64,000 nucleotides of DNA from Henningerozyma blattae CBS 6284 (taxonomy: Eukaryota > Ascomycota > Saccharomycetes > Saccharomycetales > Saccharomycetaceae): NCBI RefSeq assembly GCF_000315915.1, contig NC_020190.1, positions 62,001-126,000 on the forward strand. Direction: 5' to 3'. The notes under the pieces were generated by a model that saw only the letters and a program-made list of their open reading frames with translations, was not told where the DNA came from and did no database searches. A program made the translations under genes and the position numbers. Positions within the stretch are counted from its first letter, which is position 1. Each line of letters begins with the position of its first letter. Positions 42,477 through 52,027 of the stretch are shown in pieces.

Positions 42477-45400
42477 TTAATTTCTCTTTTTACCAAAGAA
42501 CGAGAATCCTCCTGCATTCTTTGCGTTATCTTTCTTTGATTTAGGATTTGATGAGGGGGGTAGTGGAGGCATTACACCTGGGTTCATTAAAACAGCAGTA
42601 GAAGTTGCTGGAATGTTGCTAGAAATGTTACTATGCCTAGAGTTACCTTTCTTATTTTGTGAAGGATTCTTAATATTTCTTTCAAAGTTCTTCATGCTAG
42701 TAGGTGTCTTTGGAGAAGGTATCTGTGTGGATAATCTAGGTGATCCTCTTCGACCTGCTTCTGTAGACATATTTGACATCATGGACAAGCTAGCGCTTGA
42801 GGATTCAGGTGAGATTGATTTGGTGTTCGATAATGCTCTCATTCTAAAGTTTTCACCTTTACTTTGGAGGTAGTTGCTGTCCCGATTATCATCAATCTGC
42901 CCGAGTTCGAAAGATATTCTTTTTCTCATGGCTTTTAGTAGCTTAGAAATCTCAATTGCATTTAAACAACGTACAATCAACTTTACATCATTGACTAACA
43001 CAGCTGTGCGATAAATAGATTTCATTATATAGTCAACGGGCGGTAAAGCATTTGGGGAAGTTAAATTCTCGATCGTTGGAATATTTAAATCTAAATGAGC
43101 GATATCCTCTCTTGATGCTCTGCCAGAACCTCCTGTTGAAGTAGTTTGCTTTCCACGAGTGGATGGATTTTTTGATGGACTAGTATTACCGGACTGGATC
43201 TTGAACAACGGATCAACGGAGTCGTCTAATGCATGACCTTCAACTACTTTGCGTCTCATTTTACTCATAGACAACACGCCCAATTCTGAGTCAAATTCAT
43301 CAGAATCAGATTGCGATGAGGAATATTCATCTGCAGGTAATTGCATAGTTTGCCTCGATTCGTTCTTTTGATAAACATTAATGCTTTTATCAATAAATAA
43401 ATCATCCATTTCAGACAAATTACATAGTTTAGCTTGTTCTAATTGTTCCTTTAAATCATCAGGGATTCCACCTTCTGCTGGAAATCCTTTAGGATCAATT
43501 GCGCCTGACGTTTGTCTACTACCTGAAACTCCTGATACACCTGAGTCATTCATATGTAATTGAGAATTCGAAAGTTTTAATGTTATATCTGACATACCAG
43601 TATCATCATTCATCGGATCCACAGTCAAATGAGAAGTATTTCCCATATCATCAATAGAATCTCCACTTTGAGCTTTCAACCCTTTTTGAGTGTCAAAAAA
43701 ATCAATTTCCTTGTTCAAACTGGATTTCTTCTTTACTTTAGAATTGAAACCTGTAAATGATTCTCTAGGTGTTTGAGTAGGAAAGCTAAACGATCCAATA
43801 GAGTTATGACTGTCCCTTGGTCCACCAGCAAAAACAGTTGGTACATAATTTACAAAGGAAGTAGCATTTGAAACTCTTGGAGAAAATTTTTCATTGATAT
43901 CACCTTCACCACTTTCTGTTGTACTCAAAGAATAACCTCTTGACATTTTTTTAATAATTTCAGCATCAAAAAAGCCATTTTCAATATCTTCTAAAGAGTT
44001 TTTCAACTTAATCAAATCACAATATACATCCACACTCATTAGATAATTGTTCATTGTAGTTAAATCTTCCTCAAAATGCCGAGAGACCTTAGAATGGAAT
44101 AATTCTATCATAGAATCGCATGTAATGAACAGACTCTCTTCTTTTCTACCAATAATGGCATATAAAACTTCGGTAACTAATGTGAAAAGTAATGGAATTT
44201 CATAAATTTTGGACATAACTAATAAATTCAAAACTACTGGGGCTAGCATCCATTTACCATTGACTTGCCCAGTGAAGAAAAATTCAGCAAACGCACTAAT
44301 AGTTTCTGTAGACCATGGCATATAAAGAGACCTTGGCGTCAATAATGGTTCAAACTCAAGAACAAAACTTGAAGGACCATTATCAGCACTGTCAGCAGTT
44401 GAGGTGATTGACGGCCTGTGAAAATCTCCATGGGTAAAACCTCGTGAAAAACTATTATTTCTTGATGAATTAGCGATGCTCGTTTTAGCAGATGAACGTC
44501 GATGATGCAATGGGGTTGTATTTGGTGAACAATTTTCATATTCAGTGTCCTTTTCTAATAATGGAAGGGGAGGAGTAATTGGAAGGCTATCAGGACTTTT
44601 TAATTCTGGTAAACTCAAACAACGATTTGTTGAAGATCTTCTAGATGATAAAGGGCTGCTCTTGTTTGAATACACAAACTCTGCAAATGAGTTTCTTCTT
44701 CTAGAAAAAAATGATGGAAGATCATGAGGAATAGGAGGTAATGGCTCATTAGGTATATCTGGCTGAGGCGGTAAAACAATGTTTAAAATGCCAAGAATAG
44801 ACGAATGAACACTACCACCTCCAGTAGGTGGTGGATATAATGAATTACCCATTCTATCTGAAGTAGAGCTTACAAACGAAATAGAGCTTCCTTGAGATGC
44901 TACTGAAGCTTTCCTGGAGTTATGTGTACTTGAAGAAAATCGAAGGGCAACATGGTTTCGAATGTCATCAATACCTGTTGGTGAAGGATTTGGATGAGAC
45001 GCACGACGCGCTGGCTCTATATTTTTTGAATTAGTCAAATCGGCTGGTGACATCACAGCAACTGAAGATCTTCTCTTTTCCTTATTGAAGTTAAATTTTT
45101 CTGGCAAAGTATGTGGGTTGGAGGTAGTACCATCCTTTTCTTGAAAGGGCACCCTAAATACCATTCCATTAGATGAACTAGTCACAGAGAGTTCATCTGA
45201 CTTAGACCTCATTTTACTGCTATGTTTACGACCGGGGGAATGTGCAGCTGAAATTTTCTTGTAAGGATTATTTGAAGCAGTATTTGATGATCTAGTAAGT
45301 GGGGAAGCTACAGGATCATCATAATCATTATACCCGATTATATGCGATAAGGGACACTCATCAGAGGATACATTATCATATGCAATTGGAGATGCAGTGA

Positions 45401-47498
45401 GAGAATGATTTCTTTTTGATTCATCTGCTGCTGTTAATTGGATGCCAGGTACGCTTTGTTTTCGCATATTATTAAAATGATTGCTTAGTGATGAAGCGGA
45501 AGAAACGTCAGATGGTTTTCTTGAAGGTGCCGAAGTGGGCCCAGGAGAATTTCTTGGGGAAGGATTAACTGGGTTAGACGATAACCTAGCAGCATCATAT
45601 TCCGCACATGCTCTTGAATAACCCTGTGATAATAACATATCAAAATAACGTCCCCATCGTTTACGTAATAGGTACATCGGAACACCAATGGAATCACCTT
45701 CATCTGTAATTATTTCAAAATCAGACAATGAACCGCCGAATATTTCCCAGGCATCTTTACCAAGGACCATTGCATATGATGGGAATATTGACCTAATTGT
45801 TGCTGTTTCTTTAGGCGGAGCAATATAACGAATGTAACTTTCAAATTGTGAAGTAGCAGTTGATGCAAAGCTTAATTTTCTAAACACTTGTGGGTCATCT
45901 TCCTTCAGTGATCGTTCATTTTCTTTAAAATTTTGATGTGTTGTTATATTTGGCCCCGATTTCCTAAGTGGTGGGACTTGTGGCTGTTTTGCTATGTTAT
46001 ACATATTAGATGTGCTTAGCACAGGTAATGGAAAGGTTGAAATAAAATCAAAACGTTGAACTGTTGGCAGATGTTTGTCATCCTCTTTTGTACCTAATAA
46101 AATACCTTGAAAATGTGATTGCCAAACAAATAATCTCCAAAATCTATGTTTTGAAATTTCATAATCGGAGCATTGAATACTTAATTTCGTACATTTACCT
46201 GTATGAATATCATAATTGAAACAATGGAAATTTGATGCTTGTCCATTTGGAAAAAACCCGGCTGAAATAATATTGTAGCCAAAATGATCACCTGTTGGGA
46301 ATAAAAGGTTATAAGGAGCTTCAGTATTCTCAATAGTATCACTTTTCTGGACAATCGAAGCTAATCTCATACCTTTTGAATCTGGTAATAGTGGCAAGGC
46401 TACAAAAGGTGACCTAAGGTTTGTCGTTGTTTTAACCGGATCGAGCTTTTTATTATGTAATGAATGTGAATGAGACGTATGTGGATGCTTATGGGGTAAA
46501 TGAGTCGAATGTGGATATGTCTGAGAATGTGTAGATGATGATGTGGATGAATTATCTTGATTTTTAAGTGATACCAAATCGGAATTTGAATTTGAGTTAT
46601 TAAACTTGGCATAAGGAGAGTAAAATGCTATTGCGGGGATGTTAGCTTCATTTTTTTCCACTAGAATAGAAAAATTAGCTGTTGGGGATAGTGAAACTAC
46701 TTGGTTATCAATATTTGTTTTGACTTTATCTCTATATTTCGTGTTGAAATCTACTTCCCAACAATTATGAGATAAATTAAATATATCGATGGAATTTACA
46801 TTCTCATCATCTTTATTTAAACCTCCTACGATGATTAGTTTTGTATCTCTTATTTCGTCATTTTCATTTTTAACATGCATTGAATGAGCAAACCTTTCTG
46901 TAATTCTGGAATCCATACTTAATAGAGTCCATACTTTTGTCTCTAAATCTAACTTCCAAAGAGTATTTGTTGGAGTTAACTCATAAGAACTATTCGGATT
47001 AACGATTAAACCACCAAACATGTAAAGTGAGGAGTTTGTATAACATAAAGAGTGATAAAAACGTTCTCTTAACATCACAGTCCCATTACTTTTATAATAA
47101 TCTGTGTTATTAGCTCTTTTTTTAATCATCTCTAATGACTCGTGATTGATAGATGTTTCGACTCTTTGCCAAGATCTCGAAATTAAATCTAAGAAGAATA
47201 ATTCAGAGCTGATCCAATCTGCCAAGGTTTTAAAAGAAATAGCACCTGTTGATTCTTTTGCAAAATACATGATAATTTCTTTTTGGACTTGAGCCAAATT
47301 GATTTCATTTAAATTTAAGGGGATGGTTAAACCACCATGTACAAATATGTCAGATCTTGATAACTCAACAGCAGCCCCAGTACGGCAATCTAGTTTAAGT
47401 TTTCTCTTCACTGACTCATCTAAATTGACAGAGTTTTCAGGTAATGAAGGAAGGTCTAGAGTGTAACAGTTGCAGGAAGAGGGCTGTAAGATATGCAT
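42477..47498 (-). CDS. MDS3: Kelch-repeat protein Mds3/Pmd1, TOR and pH signalling regulator
   Basis: 1,673 residues from the ATG at 47,496-47,498. An upstream TTG at 47,507 is not used because the family starts at M-x-x-LQPS. S. cerevisiae Mds3 is about 1,487 and Pmd1 about 1,753 residues. N-terminal kelch-type beta-propeller units cover about 45-420 (IFVHGGLTIPLNL, LYMFGGLIVNP, KLIIVGGLNKDD). A BTB/POZ-like alpha region lies around 1,060-1,180 (WSTETISAFAEFFFTGQVNG). Long Ser/Asn/Pro-rich linkers with many RRxS-type phosphosites separate these, and the tail is basic. Mds3/Pmd1 act with TOR and Sit4 to restrain sporulation and shape pH responses. Position between GCN1 and YIP4 equals YGL197W, but since block B mixes both duplicated tracks, PMD1 (YER132C) remains possible. 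Confidence 0.92.
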   Translation of the reverse strand: MHILQPSSCNCYTLDLPSLPENSVNLDESVKRKLKLDCRTGAAVELSRSDIFVHGGLTIPLNLNEINLAQVQKEIIMYFAKESTGAISFKTLADWISSELFFLDLISRSWQRVETSINHESLEMIKKRANNTDYYKSNGTVMLRERFYHSLCYTNSSLYMFGGLIVNPNSSYELTPTNTLWKLDLETKVWTLLSMDSRITERFAHSMHVKNENDEIRDTKLIIVGGLNKDDENVNSIDIFNLSHNCWEVDFNTKYRDKVKTNIDNQVVSLSPTANFSILVEKNEANIPAIAFYSPYAKFNNSNSNSDLVSLKNQDNSSTSSSTHSQTYPHSTHLPHKHPHTSHSHSLHNKKLDPVKTTTNLRSPFVALPLLPDSKGMRLASIVQKSDTIENTEAPYNLLFPTGDHFGYNIISAGFFPNGQASNFHCFNYDIHTGKCTKLSIQCSDYEISKHRFWRLFVWQSHFQGILLGTKEDDKHLPTVQRFDFISTFPLPVLSTSNMYNIAKQPQVPPLRKSGPNITTHQNFKENERSLKEDDPQVFRKLSFASTATSQFESYIRYIAPPKETATIRSIFPSYAMVLGKDAWEIFGGSLSDFEIITDEGDSIGVPMYLLRKRWGRYFDMLLSQGYSRACAEYDAARLSSNPVNPSPRNSPGPTSAPSRKPSDVSSASSLSNHFNNMRKQSVPGIQLTAADESKRNHSLTASPIAYDNVSSDECPLSHIIGYNDYDDPVASPLTRSSNTASNNPYKKISAAHSPGRKHSSKMRSKSDELSVTSSSNGMVFRVPFQEKDGTTSNPHTLPEKFNFNKEKRRSSVAVMSPADLTNSKNIEPARRASHPNPSPTGIDDIRNHVALRFSSSTHNSRKASVASQGSSISFVSSTSDRMGNSLYPPPTGGGSVHSSILGILNIVLPPQPDIPNEPLPPIPHDLPSFFSRRRNSFAEFVYSNKSSPLSSRRSSTNRCLSLPELKSPDSLPITPPLPLLEKDTEYENCSPNTTPLHHRRSSAKTSIANSSRNNSFSRGFTHGDFHRPSITSTADSADNGPSSFVLEFEPLLTPRSLYMPWSTETISAFAEFFFTGQVNGKWMLAPVVLNLLVMSKIYEIPLLFTLVTEVLYAIIGRKEESLFITCDSMIELFHSKVSRHFEEDLTTMNNYLMSVDVYCDLIKLKNSLEDIENGFFDAEIIKKMSRGYSLSTTESGEGDINEKFSPRVSNATSFVNYVPTVFAGGPRDSHNSIGSFSFPTQTPRESFTGFNSKVKKKSSLNKEIDFFDTQKGLKAQSGDSIDDMGNTSHLTVDPMNDDTGMSDITLKLSNSQLHMNDSGVSGVSGSRQTSGAIDPKGFPAEGGIPDDLKEQLEQAKLCNLSEMDDLFIDKSINVYQKNESRQTMQLPADEYSSSQSDSDEFDSELGVLSMSKMRRKVVEGHALDDSVDPLFKIQSGNTSPSKNPSTRGKQTTSTGGSGRASREDIAHLDLNIPTIENLTSPNALPPVDYIMKSIYRTAVLVNDVKLIVRCLNAIEISKLLKAMRKRISFELGQIDDNRDSNYLQSKGENFRMRALSNTKSISPESSSASLSMMSNMSTEAGRRGSPRLSTQIPSPKTPTSMKNFERNIKNPSQNKKGNSRHSNISSNIPATSTAVLMNPGVMPPLPPSSNPKSKKDNAKNAGGFSFFGKKRN

Positions 47499-48437
47499 TT
47501 TTTTCAAGGGAATTTCTTTGAACTTTTAATGTGACTTTGAAGGTTTGAGCGTTAAAGGATAATATATCTATATGAACAAATTTGAAGAAAGGTAAAATAA
47601 AGTCAATACGGGATATGATCAAAAAAAGGAAATAAAAAAATAAAACGATACTCAGTCTAATTCATATGACAGGAATAGATCAATACTGAATAGAAATAGA
47701 AATGCAAAAATAAAATTGGTTTAAACGAAAGAAGAAAACTCTGTAAAACTTGTAAAAGAGAATGTAGTCTATCAATAATTCTAACTCTAATCTTGAATGA
47801 ATTAGGCTTTTTATATGGAGAGCTAGCAAAAAAACGGTAAGTAATAAACCAAGTTTTATCGTTGTTTTAAACCACTAATTATGAGTGAGTCTTGATCTAA
47901 CTCTTACGGGAATTTTTTTCTATTTCTCCTAAAATATATCCTTTAACCAGGATCTAGTGATTATATTCCAAATTTCAATTTATACTCCAGTTCGTTTTTC
48001 TTAATATCTCCCAAAGATTGCCATTAACATCACCTTCGTTCGAATCCACGTTGACCCAAAAAAAAAGTCAGTTGTTGGAAAATATAATTTAAGGTTCTGC
48101 CGCAAATAGTAAAGAATAGGCACTATTTGAATTATATAGTAACGACAAACTAGGAGTTATCAAGGACAATATATGCAACCAATTATTCAGTCTTATTGAA
48201 GGGATATATTGATAGGATTTTTCTCCAATTATAAGGTGACAACATATGAGTTGGCGAAGTATGAGTTATGCAGATAATAGTTATTTGTGGCGAAAGTTCG
48301 ACTAGTTATAGAAATTAATGTATGTAGGAAAATATACAGAACAATACATAATCATTAAAATTTGTGTTGTGGAGAAACCCAATGTTTTTGTAACAGCTAA
48401 TGAATTGCTTGGTTCGATTATCCTCGTTGTAATAGTC
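47499..48437. other. MDS3 promoter / YIP4 3' flank
   Basis: About 940 bp of AT-rich DNA with A-runs (around 47,620-47,645 and 48,057-48,066) and no supported gene. GTTCGAATCC near 48,039-48,048 resembles a tRNA B-box, but no acceptor stem or anticodon arm lies around it. Confidence 0.5.
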
Positions 48438-49211
48438 TTACAGAATGGTGGCCAGCCAAGATAAACCGAATAAACACAAACCTAAGGGGTAAACATGAAT
48501 AAAGCTTCTACTATTAGATACTAAGGTTGCTGCTGTTACTGACCATAATGTAGCAATACCTGTTAAAACAAGCTTCAAAATCATCAGTACTCTTACCGAT
48601 ATGGTAGGATTCTTGATAGGCTTGAAACATAGTGGCAGTATAACTTGAGTGAGGCATGATTGGATAACTTGAGGGAAAATACAATAGCCAACTACAGATA
48701 TGTACGAAACTAATGAGACTGAATCGTAAGGCTTCGTTAATCTTAAATGTAACGCCATGATAATCAATACAGACCAACATGATACAAATAGACTTGAAAA
48801 TAATGAATGAGCATGAGAAACTGCTAAGGAATAAGATATAATGAATAATAGAGGGGCCCATAAATCACAATGAGCTGCGATATCTTGAACGTTATTAGTT
48901 TGTTGCGATGACCCTTGAGTTAATGATCTACCGGTAGGGAAATGTGGATAAACTACTTGTCTCAATCTGAAATTAATATTCAACAAATCACGCTTTAAGG
49001 TTTGCAGAATTGTTTCGTCTAAGGTACCTCTTAGTGGAGCAGATAAATTTGTTGGATTATTCATCCCAAGATTACTATTGTCCATTCCGCCGATGGAGTC
49101 CATATTACCGGAGGGAATATCCATTGGCATGCCTCCTCTTGAATTTACTGGCTCAGGATCAATAATGTCTGGTTCAATAAATGCATCGGTGTCCGGTATA
49201 TTAGAGGCCAT
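48438..49211 (-). CDS. YIP4: Yip1-family Golgi membrane protein Yip4
   Basis: 257 residues, compared with about 235 in S. cerevisiae. It belongs to the Yip1/YIPF6 family of Golgi/ER multi-span proteins that interact with Rab GTPases. The N-terminal cytosolic part (1-110) contains the conserved RGTLDETILQTLKRDL and LRQVVYPHFP. The Yip1 domain that follows has about five membrane helices beginning after CDLWAPLLFIISYSLAVSHAH. ALHLRLTKP and the C-terminus LCLFGLSWLATIL are diagnostic. It is slightly longer at the N-terminus, with Met/Gly/Asn-rich filler. It is the last gene of block B; in S. cerevisiae it is followed by EMP24, which is not here, so a rearrangement breakpoint lies upstream. Confidence 0.95.
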   Translation of the reverse strand: MASNIPDTDAFIEPDIIDPEPVNSRGGMPMDIPSGNMDSIGGMDNSNLGMNNPTNLSAPLRGTLDETILQTLKRDLLNINFRLRQVVYPHFPTGRSLTQGSSQQTNNVQDIAAHCDLWAPLLFIISYSLAVSHAHSLFSSLFVSCWSVLIIMALHLRLTKPYDSVSLVSYISVVGYCIFPQVIQSCLTQVILPLCFKPIKNPTISVRVLMILKLVLTGIATLWSVTAATLVSNSRSFIHVYPLGLCLFGLSWLATIL

Positions 49212-49610
49212 TTTAATTTTTCTTAAATCACCTTATTCAATATTAATTGTTTCAAATTTATTAATTCGAACTCTTTCAATAGTTCTCTGTAGTACTGAAC
49301 TAATTAGAAAGTTCCCCTTTTTCAGTTTCAACGATCAATAGCTGCTGTGACCTGTATTCTTTGATGCTAATTTAGCCCTTTATAAATAATAAATACCTTC
49401 CAGTTAGGTGTCACTATAGCCTCTTTTTATTTTTTCATTTCATAGACAATTTCCCCTTTGACATTAGGCGAGGGTAACCGCGTAGTGGTCGCTAGAAAAA
49501 GATATTAAGAATACATACTTCAGACTCGTTTATTACAACAAAGAGTGCTTGAAATGCTGAATGCTCGTTAAAATACATAGAAAATGACTGAAATATATGA
49601 CTTAATATGA
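49212..49610. promoter_or_regulatory. YIP4 upstream region
   Basis: About 400 bp before YIP4. GGGTAACCGCG near 49,472-49,482 includes GGTAACC, a partial general-regulatory-factor-like word. An in-frame ATG at 49,584 leads to a TGA at 49,608-49,610 immediately before the ATG-less ORF. Nothing else recognised. Confidence 0.4.
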
Positions 49611-49874
49611 ATTATAGTTTCTAGACAAACAATAAAACGAACATATGTGCTAAAAATTTTTAAAACCCAAATCAAAATTTCAACCGTAGTAGTAGGATTA
49701 TGTTTTAGCTTTGGTTACTACCTCCTTTACAAAAGTATTATATTCCCAAGTTATTCCCCAATCTTAATGACTCACATCGGTGAATATTTAAAATATAGAA
49801 GTGAGAGGGGGGAAAAGGATGATAGTATCTATAATTTTGGAAGATACCAAAAACAATCAATAATGAAGAAATAA
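49611..49874 (+). pseudogene. ORF with membrane segment but no ATG start; possible decayed or non-AUG gene
   Basis: An open frame of 87 codons preceded by TGA at 49,608. There is no ATG until late; the first near-cognate codon of note is GTG at 49,647. The reading TQIKISTVVVGLCFSFGYYLL is a basic start followed by a membrane helix, then a polar, charged tail (HIGEYLKYRSERGEKDDSIY and more, ending in Lys). This layout resembles small mitochondrial inner-membrane assembly proteins, but I recognise no family. An ATG at 49,584 is in the same frame, separated only by that TGA, so a point mutation, a readthrough start, a non-AUG start, a missed exon, or chance are all possible. Confidence 0.35.
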
Positions 49875-51422
49875 TGAACTTATAGAATATTAATCTATCT
49901 TTTGCTTTATGGCAACCTTTTTTCCTTCTAAAGTTAAAGATCCTCCAAAAGAAATTAAATAGTAACATATTAAAAAGTAATTTATACTCTTTGAATATGC
50001 TTTGAATAAGGCATAAGATACATTTTCAAATTTTATAAGTTGTGCTATTATAGATTTACTAGAGGAAAAATATTAAATTCTTTTGACTTGAGTAAATCAA
50101 TAAAGAAAGAATAGCATGATAGCAGCATGACATGTGGATGATATGTCTATGTTGGATTGCTTGAGATCATGTTGAGGTGGATTGAGGTTAAGGTCTGTCA
50201 TAAGCACATAGTATTTAGAATTAGACCACAGATCAGATATCAGAGACTTATCTGACATTCTAATAAACAATATAATGTGAAGTCATCTGTTGTAATCGTC
50301 TCGGGACAATACTAATAAACTATTAGGACTTAGGGTTTACACAAACCTGAACTATACTTGAGCTATTAGACTTTACACTAAAGCTAAATACCACTTGTAC
50401 TTAAATAATAACTTGTTTTTCTTATAATTATAAAATTAATATGAACGAACTATAAGCTTACACATTCTTGATGGATAAGTAGCCCTATTTATATGTTGTA
50501 AATAGAACTATATATCTTGAATATTAGGTTATTAATTGTCAAGCAATTGCACAATTACATGAGATCATGATATTATGACTCGTAGCCATATAGTTGCGTG
50601 AATGCACGACTGTATGATTGTATGACTCGGAGTCATCAGATTACGTGATTATTTTGCTTATAGTCTAGACTTGAGAACATTACTTTTTATTGTTTAGTTA
50701 TTGTTTAGTTATTGCTATAATATACTTAATATACATCTACAACATTTTCAACTATTATATAGTGATCTGGCTAGTATTTTACAGATGACTATAACCCTGA
50801 TTATTCTTATAACTATAACTTACTTATCTTATTCTGTGTAATTCTATATAGATGCCTCATGGGCATCGCTTTATATACAAGCGAGTTTACGCGTCGCAAC
50901 ATGTTGACGCGAACGTCTCTGATTTAGTTAGAGCTTGTAAGCTCCTAACCCTTGACACAGTGTACTAACAATAGCCCTATGTCACATCAACTGTTGTAGA
51001 CAAGATCGACTTTATACTCATCTACAAGTTGCTAACTAGAAATTATACACAACACTGAGCAACCGCTAGTTGCATCCCTGTGAATATCTGTTCGATGCAT
51101 AATCTCTACTAGTTAGCCAGCATTACTCAAACTGTGCACTCCTACTCTTGTAAGTAAGTTTATAAACAGACCAATTAAAGTAAAATGGAAAAGCTGGCGT
51201 TGACCTTTGAAAAGTATTTAAAGGCCAGCTTTTCCAGACTTAAGACATAAATTTATAGTTCTTTCATATAGTTATTTAGTTTAAAAAGAACAACAATTAT
51301 ATTCGTAAGTTCGAAGTATTAACTGGTGTTAAGTTAATAAGGTTGTTAAGTTAAGTTTTGGTAGTTACTATTTAAGTGTATTGTACTCCTAAGTCGGTTT
51401 ACAACATCAACAACGAAAAAGA
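49875..51422. other. Gene-free region upstream of tRNA-Lys; possible retroelement relics
   Basis: 1.5 kb without genes. From about 50,100 to 51,200 the DNA is less AT-rich and more complex than other intergenic DNA here, with a short tandem TTATTGTTTAG repeat (around 50,687-50,715) and palindromic words. The region upstream of a tRNA gene is the favoured landing zone of Ty1-, Ty2- and Ty3-type elements, so eroded LTRs are likely. I could not find matching TG...CA ends with a target duplication, so no element is called. Confidence 0.35.
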
Positions 51423-51495
51423 GCCTTGTTGGCGCAATCGGTAGCGCGTGTGACTCTTAATCACAAGGTTAGGGGTTCGATCCCCCTACAGGGCT
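51423..51495 (+). tRNA. tK(CUU): tRNA-Lys (anticodon CUU), no intron
   Basis: 73 nt including the discriminator base. Acceptor stem GCCTTGT / ACAGGGC (7 pairs with one G-U) and D-arm GCGC/GCGC. The anticodon loop CTCTTAA at 51,454-51,460 gives anticodon CTT at 51,456-51,458 with stem TGTGA/TCACA. The T-arm is GGGGTTCGATCCCC, including the B-box. A run of six T (51,499-51,504) follows as Pol III terminator. It is almost the same as S. cerevisiae tK(CUU). The inverted repeat starts at the very next base. Confidence 0.98.
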
Positions 51496-51504
51496 TTATT
51501 TTTT

Positions 51505-51677
51505 GCGTAGTGTGAGCTACGTTAGTCACGTGTATAAATTAATATCACCTGATAACGGAGTGAACATGTAGATTAACAAGTAAGTGAATTGTGAACATAA
51601 ATTCTATTTAAGAATCTAAAGCCAAAAGGAATAAACTAGAGGGTTAAGGTAGAACAAAGAAGTAAGGACCAGAAAAC
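51505..51677 (+). repeat. Left arm of a perfect 173-bp inverted repeat
   Basis: Runs from GCGTAGTGTGAGC directly after the tRNA terminator to CCAGAAAAC at the edge of the gap. By base-by-base comparison it is an exact reverse complement of 51,855-52,027. No coding content. The outer end itself can fold (CGTAG...CTACG). It could be part of an unassembled repeat such as an LTR in opposite copies, or a mirrored-contig artefact. Confidence 0.95.
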
Positions 51678-51777
51678 NNNNNNNNNNNNNNNNNNNNNNN
51701 NNNNNNNNNNNNNNNNNNNNNNNNNNNNNNNNNNNNNNNNNNNNNNNNNNNNNNNNNNNNNNNNNNNNNNNNNNNNN
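51678..51777. other. Assembly gap (100 N)
   Basis: Exactly 100 N, the usual placeholder for unknown length. It falls between the arms of the inverted repeat, which explains why assembly failed here. Confidence 0.99.
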
Positions 51778-51854
51778 ATGGAAGTTAAATATTATTATTA
51801 TTACGTTCCAATTTGTTCATTATACACTTCCATCTTTTGTATTTCGTTCTTTTT

Positions 51855-52027
51855 GTTTTCTGGTCCTTACTTCTTTGTTCTACCTTAACCCTCTAGTTTA
51901 TTCCTTTTGGCTTTAGATTCTTAAATAGAATTTATGTTCACAATTCACTTACTTGTTAATCTACATGTTCACTCCGTTATCAGGTGATATTAATTTATAC
52001 ACGTGACTAACGTAGCTCACACTACGC
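51855..52027 (-). repeat. Right arm of the perfect 173-bp inverted repeat
   Basis: Exact reverse complement of 51,505-51,677. Between the gap and this arm are 77 further bases (51,778-51,854) with no mirror image in the left contig, so the spacer is at least 77 bp plus the gap. Beyond the arm (52,028 on) the similarity stops abruptly. Confidence 0.95.

Noticed and set aside
47499..47507. TTG start three codons upstream for the MDS3 gene
   Set aside because: The ATG at 47,496-47,498 fits the family start (M-x-x-LQPS).
50150..51000. TGTTGGATTG as the start of a Ty1-like LTR
   Set aside because: No matching CA end with a 5-bp duplication could be found.
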